A stretch of DNA of 64,000 nucleotides from Lysobacteraceae bacterium P. Lineage in GTDB: Bacteria > Pseudomonadota > Gammaproteobacteria > Xanthomonadales > Xanthomonadaceae. Below the pieces are notes generated by a model. That model saw nothing but the letters and a program-made list of their open reading frames with translations. It was not told the DNA's origin and searched no databases. The stretch is taken from positions 62,001 to 126,000 of the forward strand of contig SCOX01000001.1 of the NCBI GenBank assembly GCA_005503055.1, written 5' to 3'. Below, one piece after another: positions 1 through 8,460 of this stretch; within the stretch, counting starts at the first letter, position 1, and every line of letters begins with the position of its first letter. The position numbers and the translations under genes are program-made.

Positions 1-1141
1 ACCAGGTGCGGAACGCGGCCGGATTGCCTTCCGGCAACGGCTTCGGACCCTTGTCGCGGCGCTGCTTGAACGGCTTGTTGCCTGCGTTCGCCGCGGCTTC
101 GCCGCTGACCGTCAGGCCGCCGTGCTTGCGCGGACCGCCGCGACCGCGACCGCGGTCTTCGCGCACGTTGTCGAAGCGGCGCAGCTCGCGGCCTTCGTCG
201 GCGGTGTTGTGTCCGCCCACATACCCGTGCGAGCGGCTCTTGCCGGTGAGGTCGATGGTCGACTTGGCGGCCTTGCGCTGGCCGATCACCGGCTGCAGCG
301 TCAGTGCCGACGGCGTGCCGTCTTCCAGGCCGAGCGTCTTGCGCAGCGCTTCGACGGCGTCGGAGGTGAGTTCGCGCGACTGGCCGCGCAGCAGCTCGCG
401 CGGCAGCGCGACCTCGCCGTAGCGGACGCGCTTGAGGCGGCTCACCTGGCAGCCCTGCGATTCCCACAGGCGGCGCACTTCGCGATTGCGGCCTTCCTTC
501 ACCACGACACGGAACCAGTCGTGCGAGTCGGTGCCGCCGATGCGTTCGATCTCGTCGAACTTGGCCGGGCCGTCTTCCAGGGCGACGCCCCGGGCGAGGC
601 GGTCGACGATGTTGTCCGGCACGACGTCCTGGCCTTCCGGCGCACGCACGCGGCAGACGTATTCGCGCTCGACCTCGAAGGAGGGGTGCATCAGCGCGTT
701 GGCCAGCTCACCGTCGGTGCTGAGCAGCAGCAGGCCGGTGGTGTTGATGTCGAGGCGGCCGATGGCGATCCAGCGTGCGCCCTTGAGCGCGGGCAGGGCC
801 TCGAACACCGTCGGGCGGCCTTCGGGATCTTCGCGCGTGGTCACTTCGCCTTCGGGCTTGTTGTACATCAGCACGCGCGAGGGATCGATCAGCGCGCTGG
901 CGACGAACTGGCGCCCGTCGATCTCGATGCGGTCGCCGCTCTTGACGCTCACGCCGACCTGCGCGACCTCGCCGTTGACCTTCACCAGGCCGTCGGCGAT
1001 GCGCTGTTCCAGCGCGCGGCGCGAACCCAGTCCGGCCTGTGCGAGCACCTTGTGCAGGCGTTCTTCCAGTTTCGGCGCCTCGGTGGCGGCCGGATCGGCG
1101 ACGCGTTTGAGGGTGAGCTTGCGGCTCTTTTCTTCAGTCAT
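1..1141 (-). CDS. rluB: Ribosomal large subunit pseudouridine synthase B (3' end beyond window)
   Basis: RluB-type enzymes convert a uridine of 23S rRNA helix 80 (U2605 in E. coli) to pseudouridine. About 380 codons are visible and no stop is reached before the window edge. An S4 RNA-binding domain covers roughly residues 25-85. The catalytic signature GRLDINTTGLLLL follows, with the catalytic Asp at about residue 131. The visible C-terminal part (from about residue 300) is a basic, Gly/Arg-rich tail, common in xanthomonad RluB. The ATG overlaps the end of scpB by 8 bases (ATGACTGA), so the two are translationally coupled. The scpA-scpB-rluB order is widespread. Family assignment is secure; the true C-terminus is not visible. 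Confidence 0.93.
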   Translation of the reverse strand, partial: MTEEKSRKLTLKRVADPAATEAPKLEERLHKVLAQAGLGSRRALEQRIADGLVKVNGEVAQVGVSVKSGDRIEIDGRQFVASALIDPSRVLMYNKPEGEVTTREDPEGRPTVFEALPALKGARWIAIGRLDINTTGLLLLSTDGELANALMHPSFEVEREYVCRVRAPEGQDVVPDNIVDRLARGVALEDGPAKFDEIERIGGTDSHDWFRVVVKEGRNREVRRLWESQGCQVSRLKRVRYGEVALPRELLRGQSRELTSDAVEALRKTLGLEDGTPSALTLQPVIGQRKAAKSTIDLTGKSRSHGYVGGHNTADEGRELRRFDNVREDRGRGRGGPRKHGGLTVSGEAAANAGNKPFKQRRDKGPKPLPEGNPAAFRTW

Positions 1142-2126
1142 GTTTGTGTTGCTCCGACTCGGCCAGTTCGGCCTCGTCATCGATGGGAACGGTCGTCGTC
1201 TCGACGGCGTTGTCTTGCTCGTGATCGTTCTCGTCCGCCGCGCGCTCGCCCGGCGCGGCTTCGGGGTCGCCCTCTAGGGCGTGTCGGGTGTCGTCGATGT
1301 CGGGGTCGGCGACCTCGTCATCGGTTGAATCGGTTTCGGGTTCGGCGGTGTCGGCTGCGGCTTCGATGCCGGAAGCCGCGCCTGCTGCGTCGGCGCTTTC
1401 GTCGGCCGTCGAATCGGGTTCTTCGTCCGCGCTGGCGTCGTTCGCCGCGTTCGCACGCTCGCCGAGATCGGCATCGGCATCCGCCTCGTCATCTGGCGCT
1501 TGCGCGTCCTCGAGGTTGGACGCATCCGCGCCTTCGCCGGCCAGGCCTGCGGCGATCGGCGCCGTCGCTCCGTCGAACTGCAACTGCGGTTCGAGTTCGC
1601 CGATGTCCTTGAGTTCCGACAGCGGCGGCAGTTCGTCCAGGCGCTTGAGGCCGAAGTAGTCGAGGAAGCCCTTGGTCGTGCCGAACAGCGCCGGCTTGCC
1701 CGGCACGTCGCGGTGGCCGACGACGCGGATCCACTCGCGTTCTTCCAGCGCCTTGATGATGTTGCTGCTGACCGCCACGCCGCGCACCTGTTCGATCTCG
1801 CCGCGCGTGATCGGCTGGCGGTAGGCGATCAGCGCCAGCGTTTCCAGCGTGGCGCGCGTGTAGCGCGTCTGCCGCTCGGTCCACAGGCGCGTGATCCACG
1901 GATGCACGTCGGCCTTGACCTGGAAGCGGAAGCCGGAGGACACCTCGACCAGCTCCACGCCGCGATCGGCGCAGGCGTCGCGCAGCGTTTCCAGCGCCTG
2001 CTCGACGCTGTCCGCCGGCGGCGGCTGGTCCTCGGGGAACAGCGCGTGCAGTTGCGCCAGCGTCAACGGCTGGTTGGCGGCCAGCAGCGCTGCCTCGACG
2101 ATGCGGATGATCAGTTGTTGGTCCAT
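1134..2126 (-). CDS. scpB: Segregation and condensation protein B
   Basis: ScpB is the winged-helix dimer that, with ScpA, bridges the heads of SMC in bacterial condensin. The N-terminal ~185 residues carry the expected two winged-helix domains, including the conserved segment ALIAYRQPITRGEIEQVRGV. The start chosen gives MDQQLIIRIVEAALLAA; an in-frame ATG six codons upstream (2144) is possible. The C-terminal ~140 residues form a strongly acidic Asp/Glu/Ala-rich tail, absent from minimal ScpB proteins of about 200 residues. It lies 113 bases after scpA and overlaps rluB by 8 bases. Its partner smc is in this window at 28793 but not adjacent. Confidence 0.93.
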   Translation of the reverse strand: MDQQLIIRIVEAALLAANQPLTLAQLHALFPEDQPPPADSVEQALETLRDACADRGVELVEVSSGFRFQVKADVHPWITRLWTERQTRYTRATLETLALIAYRQPITRGEIEQVRGVAVSSNIIKALEEREWIRVVGHRDVPGKPALFGTTKGFLDYFGLKRLDELPPLSELKDIGELEPQLQFDGATAPIAAGLAGEGADASNLEDAQAPDDEADADADLGERANAANDASADEEPDSTADESADAAGAASGIEAAADTAEPETDSTDDEVADPDIDDTRHALEGDPEAAPGERAADENDHEQDNAVETTTVPIDDEAELAESEQHKHD

Positions 2127-2256
2127 GGATCGGTCGGTTTCCACCCTGTGGGCCCGTCAGTCCCGCGATTGCGGGAATCGGCTGCCTTTGGAACGGTTGA
2201 CGCCAAAGCGAAAGTCGCAGGTTCCGCGCATGCGCGGGGGCGACGGTACGAAGCGG

Positions 2257-3171
2257 TCAGCCATCGTTGGCCGCCGGTTCGTCGAACTCGCTGCTCAGTT
2301 CGATTTCTTCCCCGTCCTTGAGCAGCGCGAGCGACTTCACGTAGATCGGTGCGAACGGTGCTTCCTGCACGATTTCCACCAGTTGCTCCTTGGCCAGCGT
2401 GAGCAGGCCCAGGAAGGTCACCACGATGCCGAGCTTGCCTTCCTCGGCGGTGAAGAGCGTCTCGAAGCGGTAGAAGCTGCCGTCCTTCAAACGTTCCAGC
2501 AGCTCGCCCATGCGCTGGCGGACGCTCAGCGCATCGCGCTTGATCGCGTGCTGGGTGAACAGCTCGGCACGCTTGAACACGTCGTGCAGGGCCAGCAGCA
2601 TCTCCTTCAGGTCCACCGGCGGCGGCAATCGCACCGACGCACGGTCCGGGACGAAGGCCTGCACCGGCGCGGTATCGCGGTCCTGGCGGGGCAGGCTGTC
2701 GATGTCCTCGGCGGCCTTCTTGAAACGCTCGTACTCCTGCAGGCGGCGGACCAGCTCGGCGCGCGGGTCATCCTCGTCGCCTTCCTCGTTGGGCGCGCGC
2801 GGCAGCAGCATGCGCGACTTGATCTCGGCCAGCATGGCAGCCATCACCAGATAGTCGGCGGCCAGCTCGAAACGCATCTCGTGCATGGCCTGGATGTAGT
2901 CGACGTACTGGCGGGTGATGTCCGCCACCGGGATGTCGAGGATGTCCAGGTTCTGCCGGCGGATCAGGTACAGCAGCAGGTCCAGCGGGCCTTCGAACGC
3001 CTCGAGGATGACCTCCAGTGCGTCCGGCGGGATGTACAGGTCCTGCGGGATCTGTAGCACAGGCTGCCCGTGCACGACCGCCAGCGGCATTTCCTGCTGC
3101 TGCGGGTGCGTGTGGGCCTGGACGGCCACGGGTTGCGGATCGCCCGCGTCGGCTGCGCGTTCTTCGGTCAT
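2257..3171 (-). CDS. scpA: Segregation and condensation protein A
   Basis: ScpA is the kleisin subunit of the SMC-ScpAB condensin, linking the two SMC heads during chromosome segregation. The kleisin N-terminal signature FEGPLDLLLYLIRRQNLDI is followed by DIPVADITRQYVDYI. The C-terminal winged helix contains VVTFLGLLTLAKEQLVEI. The start at 3171 (MTEERAADAG, 304 residues) is preferred over an ATG ten codons upstream, because that extension is Arg-rich and unlike family N-termini. It is the first gene of the scpA-scpB-rluB cluster. Confidence 0.93.
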   Translation of the reverse strand: MTEERAADAGDPQPVAVQAHTHPQQQEMPLAVVHGQPVLQIPQDLYIPPDALEVILEAFEGPLDLLLYLIRRQNLDILDIPVADITRQYVDYIQAMHEMRFELAADYLVMAAMLAEIKSRMLLPRAPNEEGDEDDPRAELVRRLQEYERFKKAAEDIDSLPRQDRDTAPVQAFVPDRASVRLPPPVDLKEMLLALHDVFKRAELFTQHAIKRDALSVRQRMGELLERLKDGSFYRFETLFTAEEGKLGIVVTFLGLLTLAKEQLVEIVQEAPFAPIYVKSLALLKDGEEIELSSEFDEPAANDG

Positions 3172-3530
3172 TCGGAGCCGGCCCCTCCGGGCCGTGGGCA
3201 CTGCTTTCGCTCAGGCTGGCGGTCGCCGGGACCACCGTGGATGCAACGGACTTGCTGGGACGAACTTGTCGGAACGTCGGGCCCGGTCCGGACGGCCATG
3301 GCCGGCGCGTCACGCGGGGGCGTGGCGGGCGACTTGGGGTTTCGGGCTCGGGGCCGTCGGGGGCAGCGGCGCACCTGGGTGCGTGCGTGGCGACGGTGTG
3401 GGGATCCGGTCGCGACGGGCCGCTGCAGCCGGCCTTGTGAAAGCAAGGGTACGGCCTCGTCCGGGCCGTGTCCAGCCACGGCGCGACTACAATTCAGGTC
3501 GGTTTCCCGGTTTGGAAGGACGCACGCGGC
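3172..3530. other. Intergenic region without a supported gene
   Basis: This 359-base stretch separates divergent scpA and the YciI gene. Several frames stay open because of the high GC content, but their translations are Pro/Arg/Gly-rich and resemble no protein family. It should hold the promoters of both flanking transcription units; no convincing -35/-10 pair was picked out by eye. Confidence 0.5.
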
Positions 3531-3830
3531 ATGTGGTACGTGATCGAAGGCTATGACGGAAAGGACGTATTGGCCCAGCGCCTGGCAGCGCGGGCGGACC
3601 ATCTGGCGCGACTGACCGCGTTGCGCGACGCCGGGCGGCTGCTCCTGGCGGGGCCGTGCCCGGCCATCGACGCCGAAGACCCGGGCCCGGCCGGCTTCAG
3701 CGGCAGCGTGGTCATCGCCGAGTTCGAATCGATCGAGGCGGCCCGCGCCTGGGCCGATGCCGACCCCTACGTGGGAGCCGGCGTCTACCAGCGCGTGGAG
3801 GTCCGTCCATTCCGCAAGGTGCTGCCGTGA
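3531..3830 (+). CDS. YciI-like protein
   Basis: This 99-residue protein belongs to the YciI superfamily, small ferredoxin-fold proteins related to muconolactone isomerase and chlorite dismutase; the cellular role of most members is unknown. It starts [12 protein letters not shown] and shows the family pattern: an early beta strand, [14 protein letters not shown], then [20 protein letters not shown] near the end. A Shine-Dalgarno-like GGAAGGA lies upstream of ATG 3531; an in-frame GTG at 3468 would add 21 residues that do not fit the family. Its stop overlaps the GTG start of bolA (GTGA), indicating one operon. Confidence 0.85.
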   Translation: MWYVIEGYDGKDVLAQRLAARADHLARLTALRDAGRLLLAGPCPAIDAEDPGPAGFSGSVVIAEFESIEAARAWADADPYVGAGVYQRVEVRPFRKVLP

Positions 3831-4120
3831 GCCCGGCCGCGCTTCCACGCGCGGAGCGCGTCGCCGCCATCCGCGCGGCGCTGGAAGCGGCGCTGGCACC
3901 GACGGCGCTGGAGATCGAGGACGAAAGCCATCGCCACGCCGGCCATGCCGGTGCCGCGGATGGGCGAGGGCATTTCCGCGTGGACATCGTCAGCGAAACC
4001 TTCGCCGGACTCGGTTCCATCGCCCGTCATCGCGCCGTCTATGCCGCCCTCGGTGATCTGATGACGAGCGACATCCACGCACTGTCGATCCGCGCGCGCA
4101 GTCCGGCGGAAGCCGACTGA
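3827..4120 (+). CDS. bolA: BolA family protein
   Basis: BolA proteins have a class II KH-like fold. They bind monothiol glutaredoxins around a shared [2Fe-2S] cluster and have been linked to morphology and stress responses. The 97-residue product has the family order: helix [13 protein letters not shown], strand and loop with [22 protein letters not shown], and the C-terminal [15 protein letters not shown]. Translation starts at GTG 3827, inside the stop codon of the YciI gene. The yciI-bolA pairing is common in gammaproteobacteria. Confidence 0.88.
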   Translation: MSPAALPRAERVAAIRAALEAALAPTALEIEDESHRHAGHAGAADGRGHFRVDIVSETFAGLGSIARHRAVYAALGDLMTSDIHALSIRARSPAEAD

Positions 4121-4239
4121 CGGGTTGCGCGCTTCCTGCCCATGTCGCAGCGCAGCATCGAGGGCAGGATTTCGGTGCACGAAAGCCGACGATGAGAACG
4201 TTTCTGCGTGAGCCGTAACATCGGCTTTACACTTCAATT

Positions 4240-4253
4240 TGAAAACGTTTACA
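4240..4253. promoter_or_regulatory. LacI-type operator before the regulator gene
   Basis: TGAAAACGTTTACA is a near-palindrome with a central CG, the form bound by LacI/GalR-family dimers. It lies 33 bases upstream of the lacI-type GTG start and matches TGNAANCGNTTNCA, as do two other sites in this window (5347-5360 and 26182-26195). This suggests autoregulation. Confidence 0.75.
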
Positions 4254-4285
4254 GTCCGCGCGCACCCCGCCAAGGCCCTGACTGC

Positions 4286-5305
4286 GTGCCGAGCGTAACC
4301 ATCAAAGATGTGGCGAGAGTGGCGCAGGTATCGGTGGCCACCGTATCGCGTGCGCTGAACGGCCACGGCAACGTCGCCGAAGAAGTCCGCAATCGGGTCT
4401 TCGCCGCCGCCAAGGAACTGCGCTACACCCCGCACGCCGCCGCACGCAGCCTCAGCAGCCGACGCACCCAGACGCTCGGCGTCGTGCTGCCGGACCTGCA
4501 CGGTGAATTTTTCTCGGAATTGATACGCGGCATCGATCAGGTCGCCCGCGCGCAGCGGCTGCACCTGCTGGTGTCCAGCTACCACGGCAATCCGGAAGAG
4601 CAGGGCGCGGCGTTGGGCGCGATGCGCGGACGCGTCGACGGCCTGCTGGTGATGTCGCCATTCGTGGAAACGCCGAGTCTGCTGGGCGAGCACCTCGAAC
4701 CTTCGTTCCCGGCGGTGCTGATCAACAGCCAGGCCGGGCTCGACGGCACCGCGGTGCTGGGCGTGGACAACTATGGTGGAGCGGTGGCGATGGTCGAGCA
4801 CCTGGTCGCCGCCGGGCATCGCCACATCGCCTTCATCGCCGGGCCCACCGACAACTTCGATGCGCACGAACGCCTTCGCGGTTATCGCGACACGCTCGCG
4901 CGCCTGCTGCCCGACGTGCCCGCGCGAGTGCTGCAGGGCGACTTCGACGAAGCCTCGGGGCATCGCGCCGGACGCGATCTGCTCGCCTCGTCGCAGCGAC
5001 CCGATGCGGTGTTCGCCGCCAACGACATGATGGCGCTGGGCTGCTTGTTCGCCTTCGCCCAAGCCGGTGTGAACGTGCCCGCCGACATGGCGCTGGCCGG
5101 ATTCGACGACATCCCGTTGGCGCGCTACGTCCACCCGGCGCTCACGACCATCCGCGTCAACATCGCCGAACTCGGCGCGCGCGCGGCCCGATTGCTGATC
5201 GAACTGGTCGCCGGAGAAGCGGCCAGCGAATCGTCCGTGATTTCGACGGAACTGATCGTGCGCGAGTCGAGCGGTACGCGCCTGCCACCTCCGCGTTCCC
5301 CGTGA
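4286..5305 (+). CDS. LacI-family transcriptional regulator of the glucan locus
   Basis: This 339-residue regulator has a LacI helix-turn-helix at its N-terminus (TIKDVARVAQVSVATVSRAL) with a hinge near AARSLSSRRT. A periplasmic-binding-protein-like effector domain follows (TLGVVLPDLHGEFFSELIRG, and later FAANDMMALG). GTG 4286 is chosen because the protein then begins VPSVTIKDVARV as in relatives; the upstream ATG at 4208 would place the operator at 4240 inside the coding region. It precedes the receptor and importer genes and probably represses them until an inducing sugar binds. The effector is unknown; a beta-glucooligosaccharide is inferred from the neighbours. Confidence 0.87.
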   Translation: MPSVTIKDVARVAQVSVATVSRALNGHGNVAEEVRNRVFAAAKELRYTPHAAARSLSSRRTQTLGVVLPDLHGEFFSELIRGIDQVARAQRLHLLVSSYHGNPEEQGAALGAMRGRVDGLLVMSPFVETPSLLGEHLEPSFPAVLINSQAGLDGTAVLGVDNYGGAVAMVEHLVAAGHRHIAFIAGPTDNFDAHERLRGYRDTLARLLPDVPARVLQGDFDEASGHRAGRDLLASSQRPDAVFAANDMMALGCLFAFAQAGVNVPADMALAGFDDIPLARYVHPALTTIRVNIAELGARAARLLIELVAGEAASESSVISTELIVRESSGTRLPPPRSP

Positions 5306-5346
5306 TGCATGCCCGCTGAGCGTCACGGTTTCTTGTGGCCGTCCGA

Positions 5347-5360
5347 TGTAAACGATTCCA
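5347..5360. promoter_or_regulatory. LacI-type operator before the TonB-dependent receptor gene
   Basis: TGTAAACGATTCCA fits TGNAANCGNTTNCA and is a near-palindrome centred on CG. It sits 35 bases before ATG 5395, within the lacI-receptor intergenic gap, where it would overlap the receptor promoter. Confidence 0.75.
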
Positions 5361-5394
5361 CGTGGTTCGAAATGCTTTTGGAGAGAGGAAGCAT

Positions 5395-8382
5395 ATGAAT
5401 TCAAGGTTCCCCCGCCTTCCATCGCGCCGGCTCCTCGCCTGCGCCCTTGCCAGCTGCCTTGCCGTCGCCGCCCCCGCGGCGCTGGCGCAGAGCACGTCGG
5501 CGACCATCCGTGGCCAGATCACGGTCGACTCGGCCCCCGCGAGCGACGCACAGGTCACCGCCACCAACACCGCGACAGGCTTCACCCGCAAGGTGCAGGC
5601 CAGCAACGGCACCTACAACGTCGGCGGCCTGCCGCCGGGCACTTACCGCATCGATGCGGTGTCGGGTGGACAGACGACCACGCGCACGGTGACGGTGCAG
5701 GTCGGCCAGACGGCGACCATCAACCTGGCCGCCGGCGGTCTTCCCGAAACCGCGCCGGCCGGAGAGGCGACGACGGTCGACACCGTCACCGTGACCAGTG
5801 AGGTCGTGGCGGAAACCAAGACCTCGGAAATCGCCACCTACGTCACCAACAAGCAGATCGAGTCGCTGCCGCAGGGCACGCGAAACTTCCTGGCCTTTGC
5901 CGATCTCGCGCCCGGCGTGGCGTTCGAGACCGGCAACGAGGGCTCCACGCGCATCAAGTCGGGCGCGCAGAACGCCAATGGCATCAACGTTTACATCGAC
6001 GGCGTGGGCCAGAAGGACTACGTCCTGCGCGGCGGCATCAGCGGCCAGGATTCCAGCCGTGGCAACCCGTTCCCGCAGTCGGCGATCGGCGAATACAAGG
6101 TCATCACGCAGAACTACAAGGCCGAGTACGACCAGCTCAGCAGCGCGGCGATCGTGGCCACCACTCGCTCGGGCACGAACAACTTCGAAGGCAGTTTCTT
6201 CTGGGACTACACCTCCACCGACTGGCGCAAGCCGACGGTGTTCGAGGAGCGCGCCGACGACAAGGTGCAGACCAAGGAAGAGCAGTACGGCGCCACCTTC
6301 GGCGGTCCGATTCTGCGCGACCAGGCGCACTTCTTCCTGTCGTACGAAGCCAAGGAATACGAATCACCTCGCACGCTCAACCTGGGCCGCGGCTACGACG
6401 TTTCGCAGCTGCCCGGCTTTCTGCAGCAGGAGGCCGGCACGGGGCTGTTCAACGCGCCGTTCAAGGAGGACCTCTACTTCGGCAAGGTCGATTGGCTGAT
6501 CGGCGAGAACCATTACTTCGAACTCACCGGCAAGTATCGTGACGAAGAAGAGCTGACCAACACCGGTGGCCAGAACCTGCCCAGCTACGCGACCAACAAG
6601 CTCAACGAGGAAACCCGCGCGGACCTGCGTTACCAGTACACCAACGGTCCGTGGCTCAACGATTTCCACCTGACGTACGAAGACTCCTCGTTCAACCCGA
6701 GCCCATTCACCAGCGACATCGCCTACATCCTCAGCGATCGCAGCGACAACGGCGACGCCGACTTCAACAACGTCATCGTTCGCAGCGGCGGCGGTTCGGA
6801 TTTCCAGAACAAGGGGCAGAAGGGCTGGGGCATCCAGAACGACCTGACCTTCACCGGCTTCCAGGGACACACCCTGAAGATGGGCGTCAAGTTCAAGGAC
6901 GTGGACGTCGACGCGACAGAGCGCCAGCCGTATTTCCCGCAGTTCACCTACGACATCGAAGGCAGCCTGACGCAACCGATCCACGTCAAGTTCGGCACCG
7001 CCCTGCCGGGCGTGGGCGACGGTTCGGCGTCCTCGGCGAACAAGCAGTACGGCATCTACTTCCAGGACGACTGGGAGGTCAACGACAAGCTGATCGTCAA
7101 CCTCGGTCTGCGCTACGACTACGAGAAGAGTCCGACCTACCTCGACTACGTCACGCCCGCCGACGTGGCCGCCGCGCTGCGCAACTCCACCGCGATCAAC
7201 AACCCGAACTCGGGCGTCAACGTGGAGCGCTACATCAGCAATGGCAGCAATCGCAAGTCCTTCAAGGACGGCTGGCAGCCGCGCGTGGGTTTCTCCTACG
7301 ACCTGTTCGCCGACCAGGCGCATGTGATCTACGGCGGCGCGGGCCGCGCGTACGACCGCAACCTGTTCGACTGGTTGCAGCTGGAAATCACCAAGTCGAC
7401 GTTCCCGACGACCGACATCGATTTCCGCCGCGCCGACGGCACGTGCCCACGCACCGTCAACGCCACGCCGTGCCAGGAATGGAACCCGGCGTACTTCGAT
7501 CCGGACGTGCTGGCCACGCTGGCGTCGCAGACCGGACTGGGGCGTGAAGTCTTCATGCTCGACAACAACCTGCAGACGCCTTACTCCGACCAGTTCAGCC
7601 TGGGCATGCGCAACACGCTGGGCGAGTGGCTGACCGACGTGACCATCTCGCGCGTGGAAAGCCATGACGGCTTCGCGTTCCTGCTGGGCAACCGGCGCCC
7701 CGACGGCACGTTCTTCCGCCCCACTTTTAGCTGGGGTGCCCCGTTCGGTCAGGGCTTCGCGCCGTTCGGCAATCTGATCCTGGGCACCAACGGGCTGGAG
7801 ACCAAGACCAACTCCCTGTACCTCAAGGCCGAGAAGCCGTACACGAACGAATCCGGCTGGGGTGTGACCTTCGCCTACACCTACCTCGACGCGCAGGAAC
7901 AGCGCGAGTCGCCTGAAGTGTTCGCGCTCGACTATCCCGACATCGCCGGCTACGGCTGGCACGACGCCGAAGTGCCGAAGCACCGCCTGGTGGCGACCGG
8001 CATCTACGACGGCCCGTGGGAAATGACGTTGTCGGCCAAGTTGACGGTCACCTCGCAGCCCCCGCGCTACTTCGTGAATTGCCGCGACGTGAATCAGGTC
8101 GACAACTGCTTCATCGACCAGTACAAGCCCGACGGCGACTACGGATACAGGTCGTTCGACATCGCCGCGATGAAGGATTTCGACACCGGTTCCGGGTTCC
8201 GGATGTGGGTGCGTGGCGATGTGCTCAACGTCTTCAACTGGGACAATTACAACGGCTACGAGGACTTCCCGGGCGGCTTCAATGCGGTCACCGGGCCGAA
8301 CCCGAATCCGAACTTCGGCAATCCGATCTCGCAGGCGCTGCCGACCCGCACCTTCAAACTCTCGCTCGGCTTCAACTTCTGA
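5395..8382 (+). CDS. Oar-like TonB-dependent receptor
   Basis: This 995-residue outer-membrane protein should import a large ligand using TonB energy. A signal peptide ends at AALAQ. Residues ~25-120 form a carboxypeptidase-regulatory-like beta sandwich (ATIRGQITVDSAPASDAQVT), typical of Oar-like receptors. A plug domain follows (YIDGVGQKDYVLRGG), then the beta barrel, ending in the terminal-Phe signature FKLSLGFNF. ATG 5395 has a strong GGAGAGAGGAAG site upstream; the longer frame from 5335 lacks a signal peptide. An operator lies at 5347-5360 and a hairpin terminator at 8389-8423. Context suggests uptake of glucan fragments. Confidence 0.9.
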   Translation: MNSRFPRLPSRRLLACALASCLAVAAPAALAQSTSATIRGQITVDSAPASDAQVTATNTATGFTRKVQASNGTYNVGGLPPGTYRIDAVSGGQTTTRTVTVQVGQTATINLAAGGLPETAPAGEATTVDTVTVTSEVVAETKTSEIATYVTNKQIESLPQGTRNFLAFADLAPGVAFETGNEGSTRIKSGAQNANGINVYIDGVGQKDYVLRGGISGQDSSRGNPFPQSAIGEYKVITQNYKAEYDQLSSAAIVATTRSGTNNFEGSFFWDYTSTDWRKPTVFEERADDKVQTKEEQYGATFGGPILRDQAHFFLSYEAKEYESPRTLNLGRGYDVSQLPGFLQQEAGTGLFNAPFKEDLYFGKVDWLIGENHYFELTGKYRDEEELTNTGGQNLPSYATNKLNEETRADLRYQYTNGPWLNDFHLTYEDSSFNPSPFTSDIAYILSDRSDNGDADFNNVIVRSGGGSDFQNKGQKGWGIQNDLTFTGFQGHTLKMGVKFKDVDVDATERQPYFPQFTYDIEGSLTQPIHVKFGTALPGVGDGSASSANKQYGIYFQDDWEVNDKLIVNLGLRYDYEKSPTYLDYVTPADVAAALRNSTAINNPNSGVNVERYISNGSNRKSFKDGWQPRVGFSYDLFADQAHVIYGGAGRAYDRNLFDWLQLEITKSTFPTTDIDFRRADGTCPRTVNATPCQEWNPAYFDPDVLATLASQTGLGREVFMLDNNLQTPYSDQFSLGMRNTLGEWLTDVTISRVESHDGFAFLLGNRRPDGTFFRPTFSWGAPFGQGFAPFGNLILGTNGLETKTNSLYLKAEKPYTNESGWGVTFAYTYLDAQEQRESPEVFALDYPDIAGYGWHDAEVPKHRLVATGIYDGPWEMTLSAKLTVTSQPPRYFVNCRDVNQVDNCFIDQYKPDGDYGYRSFDIAAMKDFDTGSGFRMWVRGDVLNVFNWDNYNGYEDFPGGFNAVTGPNPNPNFGNPISQALPTRTFKLSLGFNF

Positions 8383-8388
8383 CCCGGG

Positions 8389-8423
8389 CCACCGGCCGCC
8401 CACCTCGTCGGGGCGGCCGGTGG
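8389..8423 (+). terminator. Hairpin terminator after the receptor gene
   Basis: A perfect 13-base stem (8389-8401 with 8411-8423) and 9-base loop lie just after the receptor stop and are followed by TTTCG. It may reduce read-through from the abundant receptor mRNA into the downstream hydrolase and transporter genes. Confidence 0.65.
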
Positions 8424-8460
8424 TTTCGTGGTGTGTTCTCAACTCTTAGATGGCGTGGTG

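Noticed and set aside
6364-8442. 692-codon minus-strand open frame opposite the TonB-dependent receptor
   Set aside because: It is antisense to a receptor with complete signal peptide, plug and barrel; no independent coding evidence.
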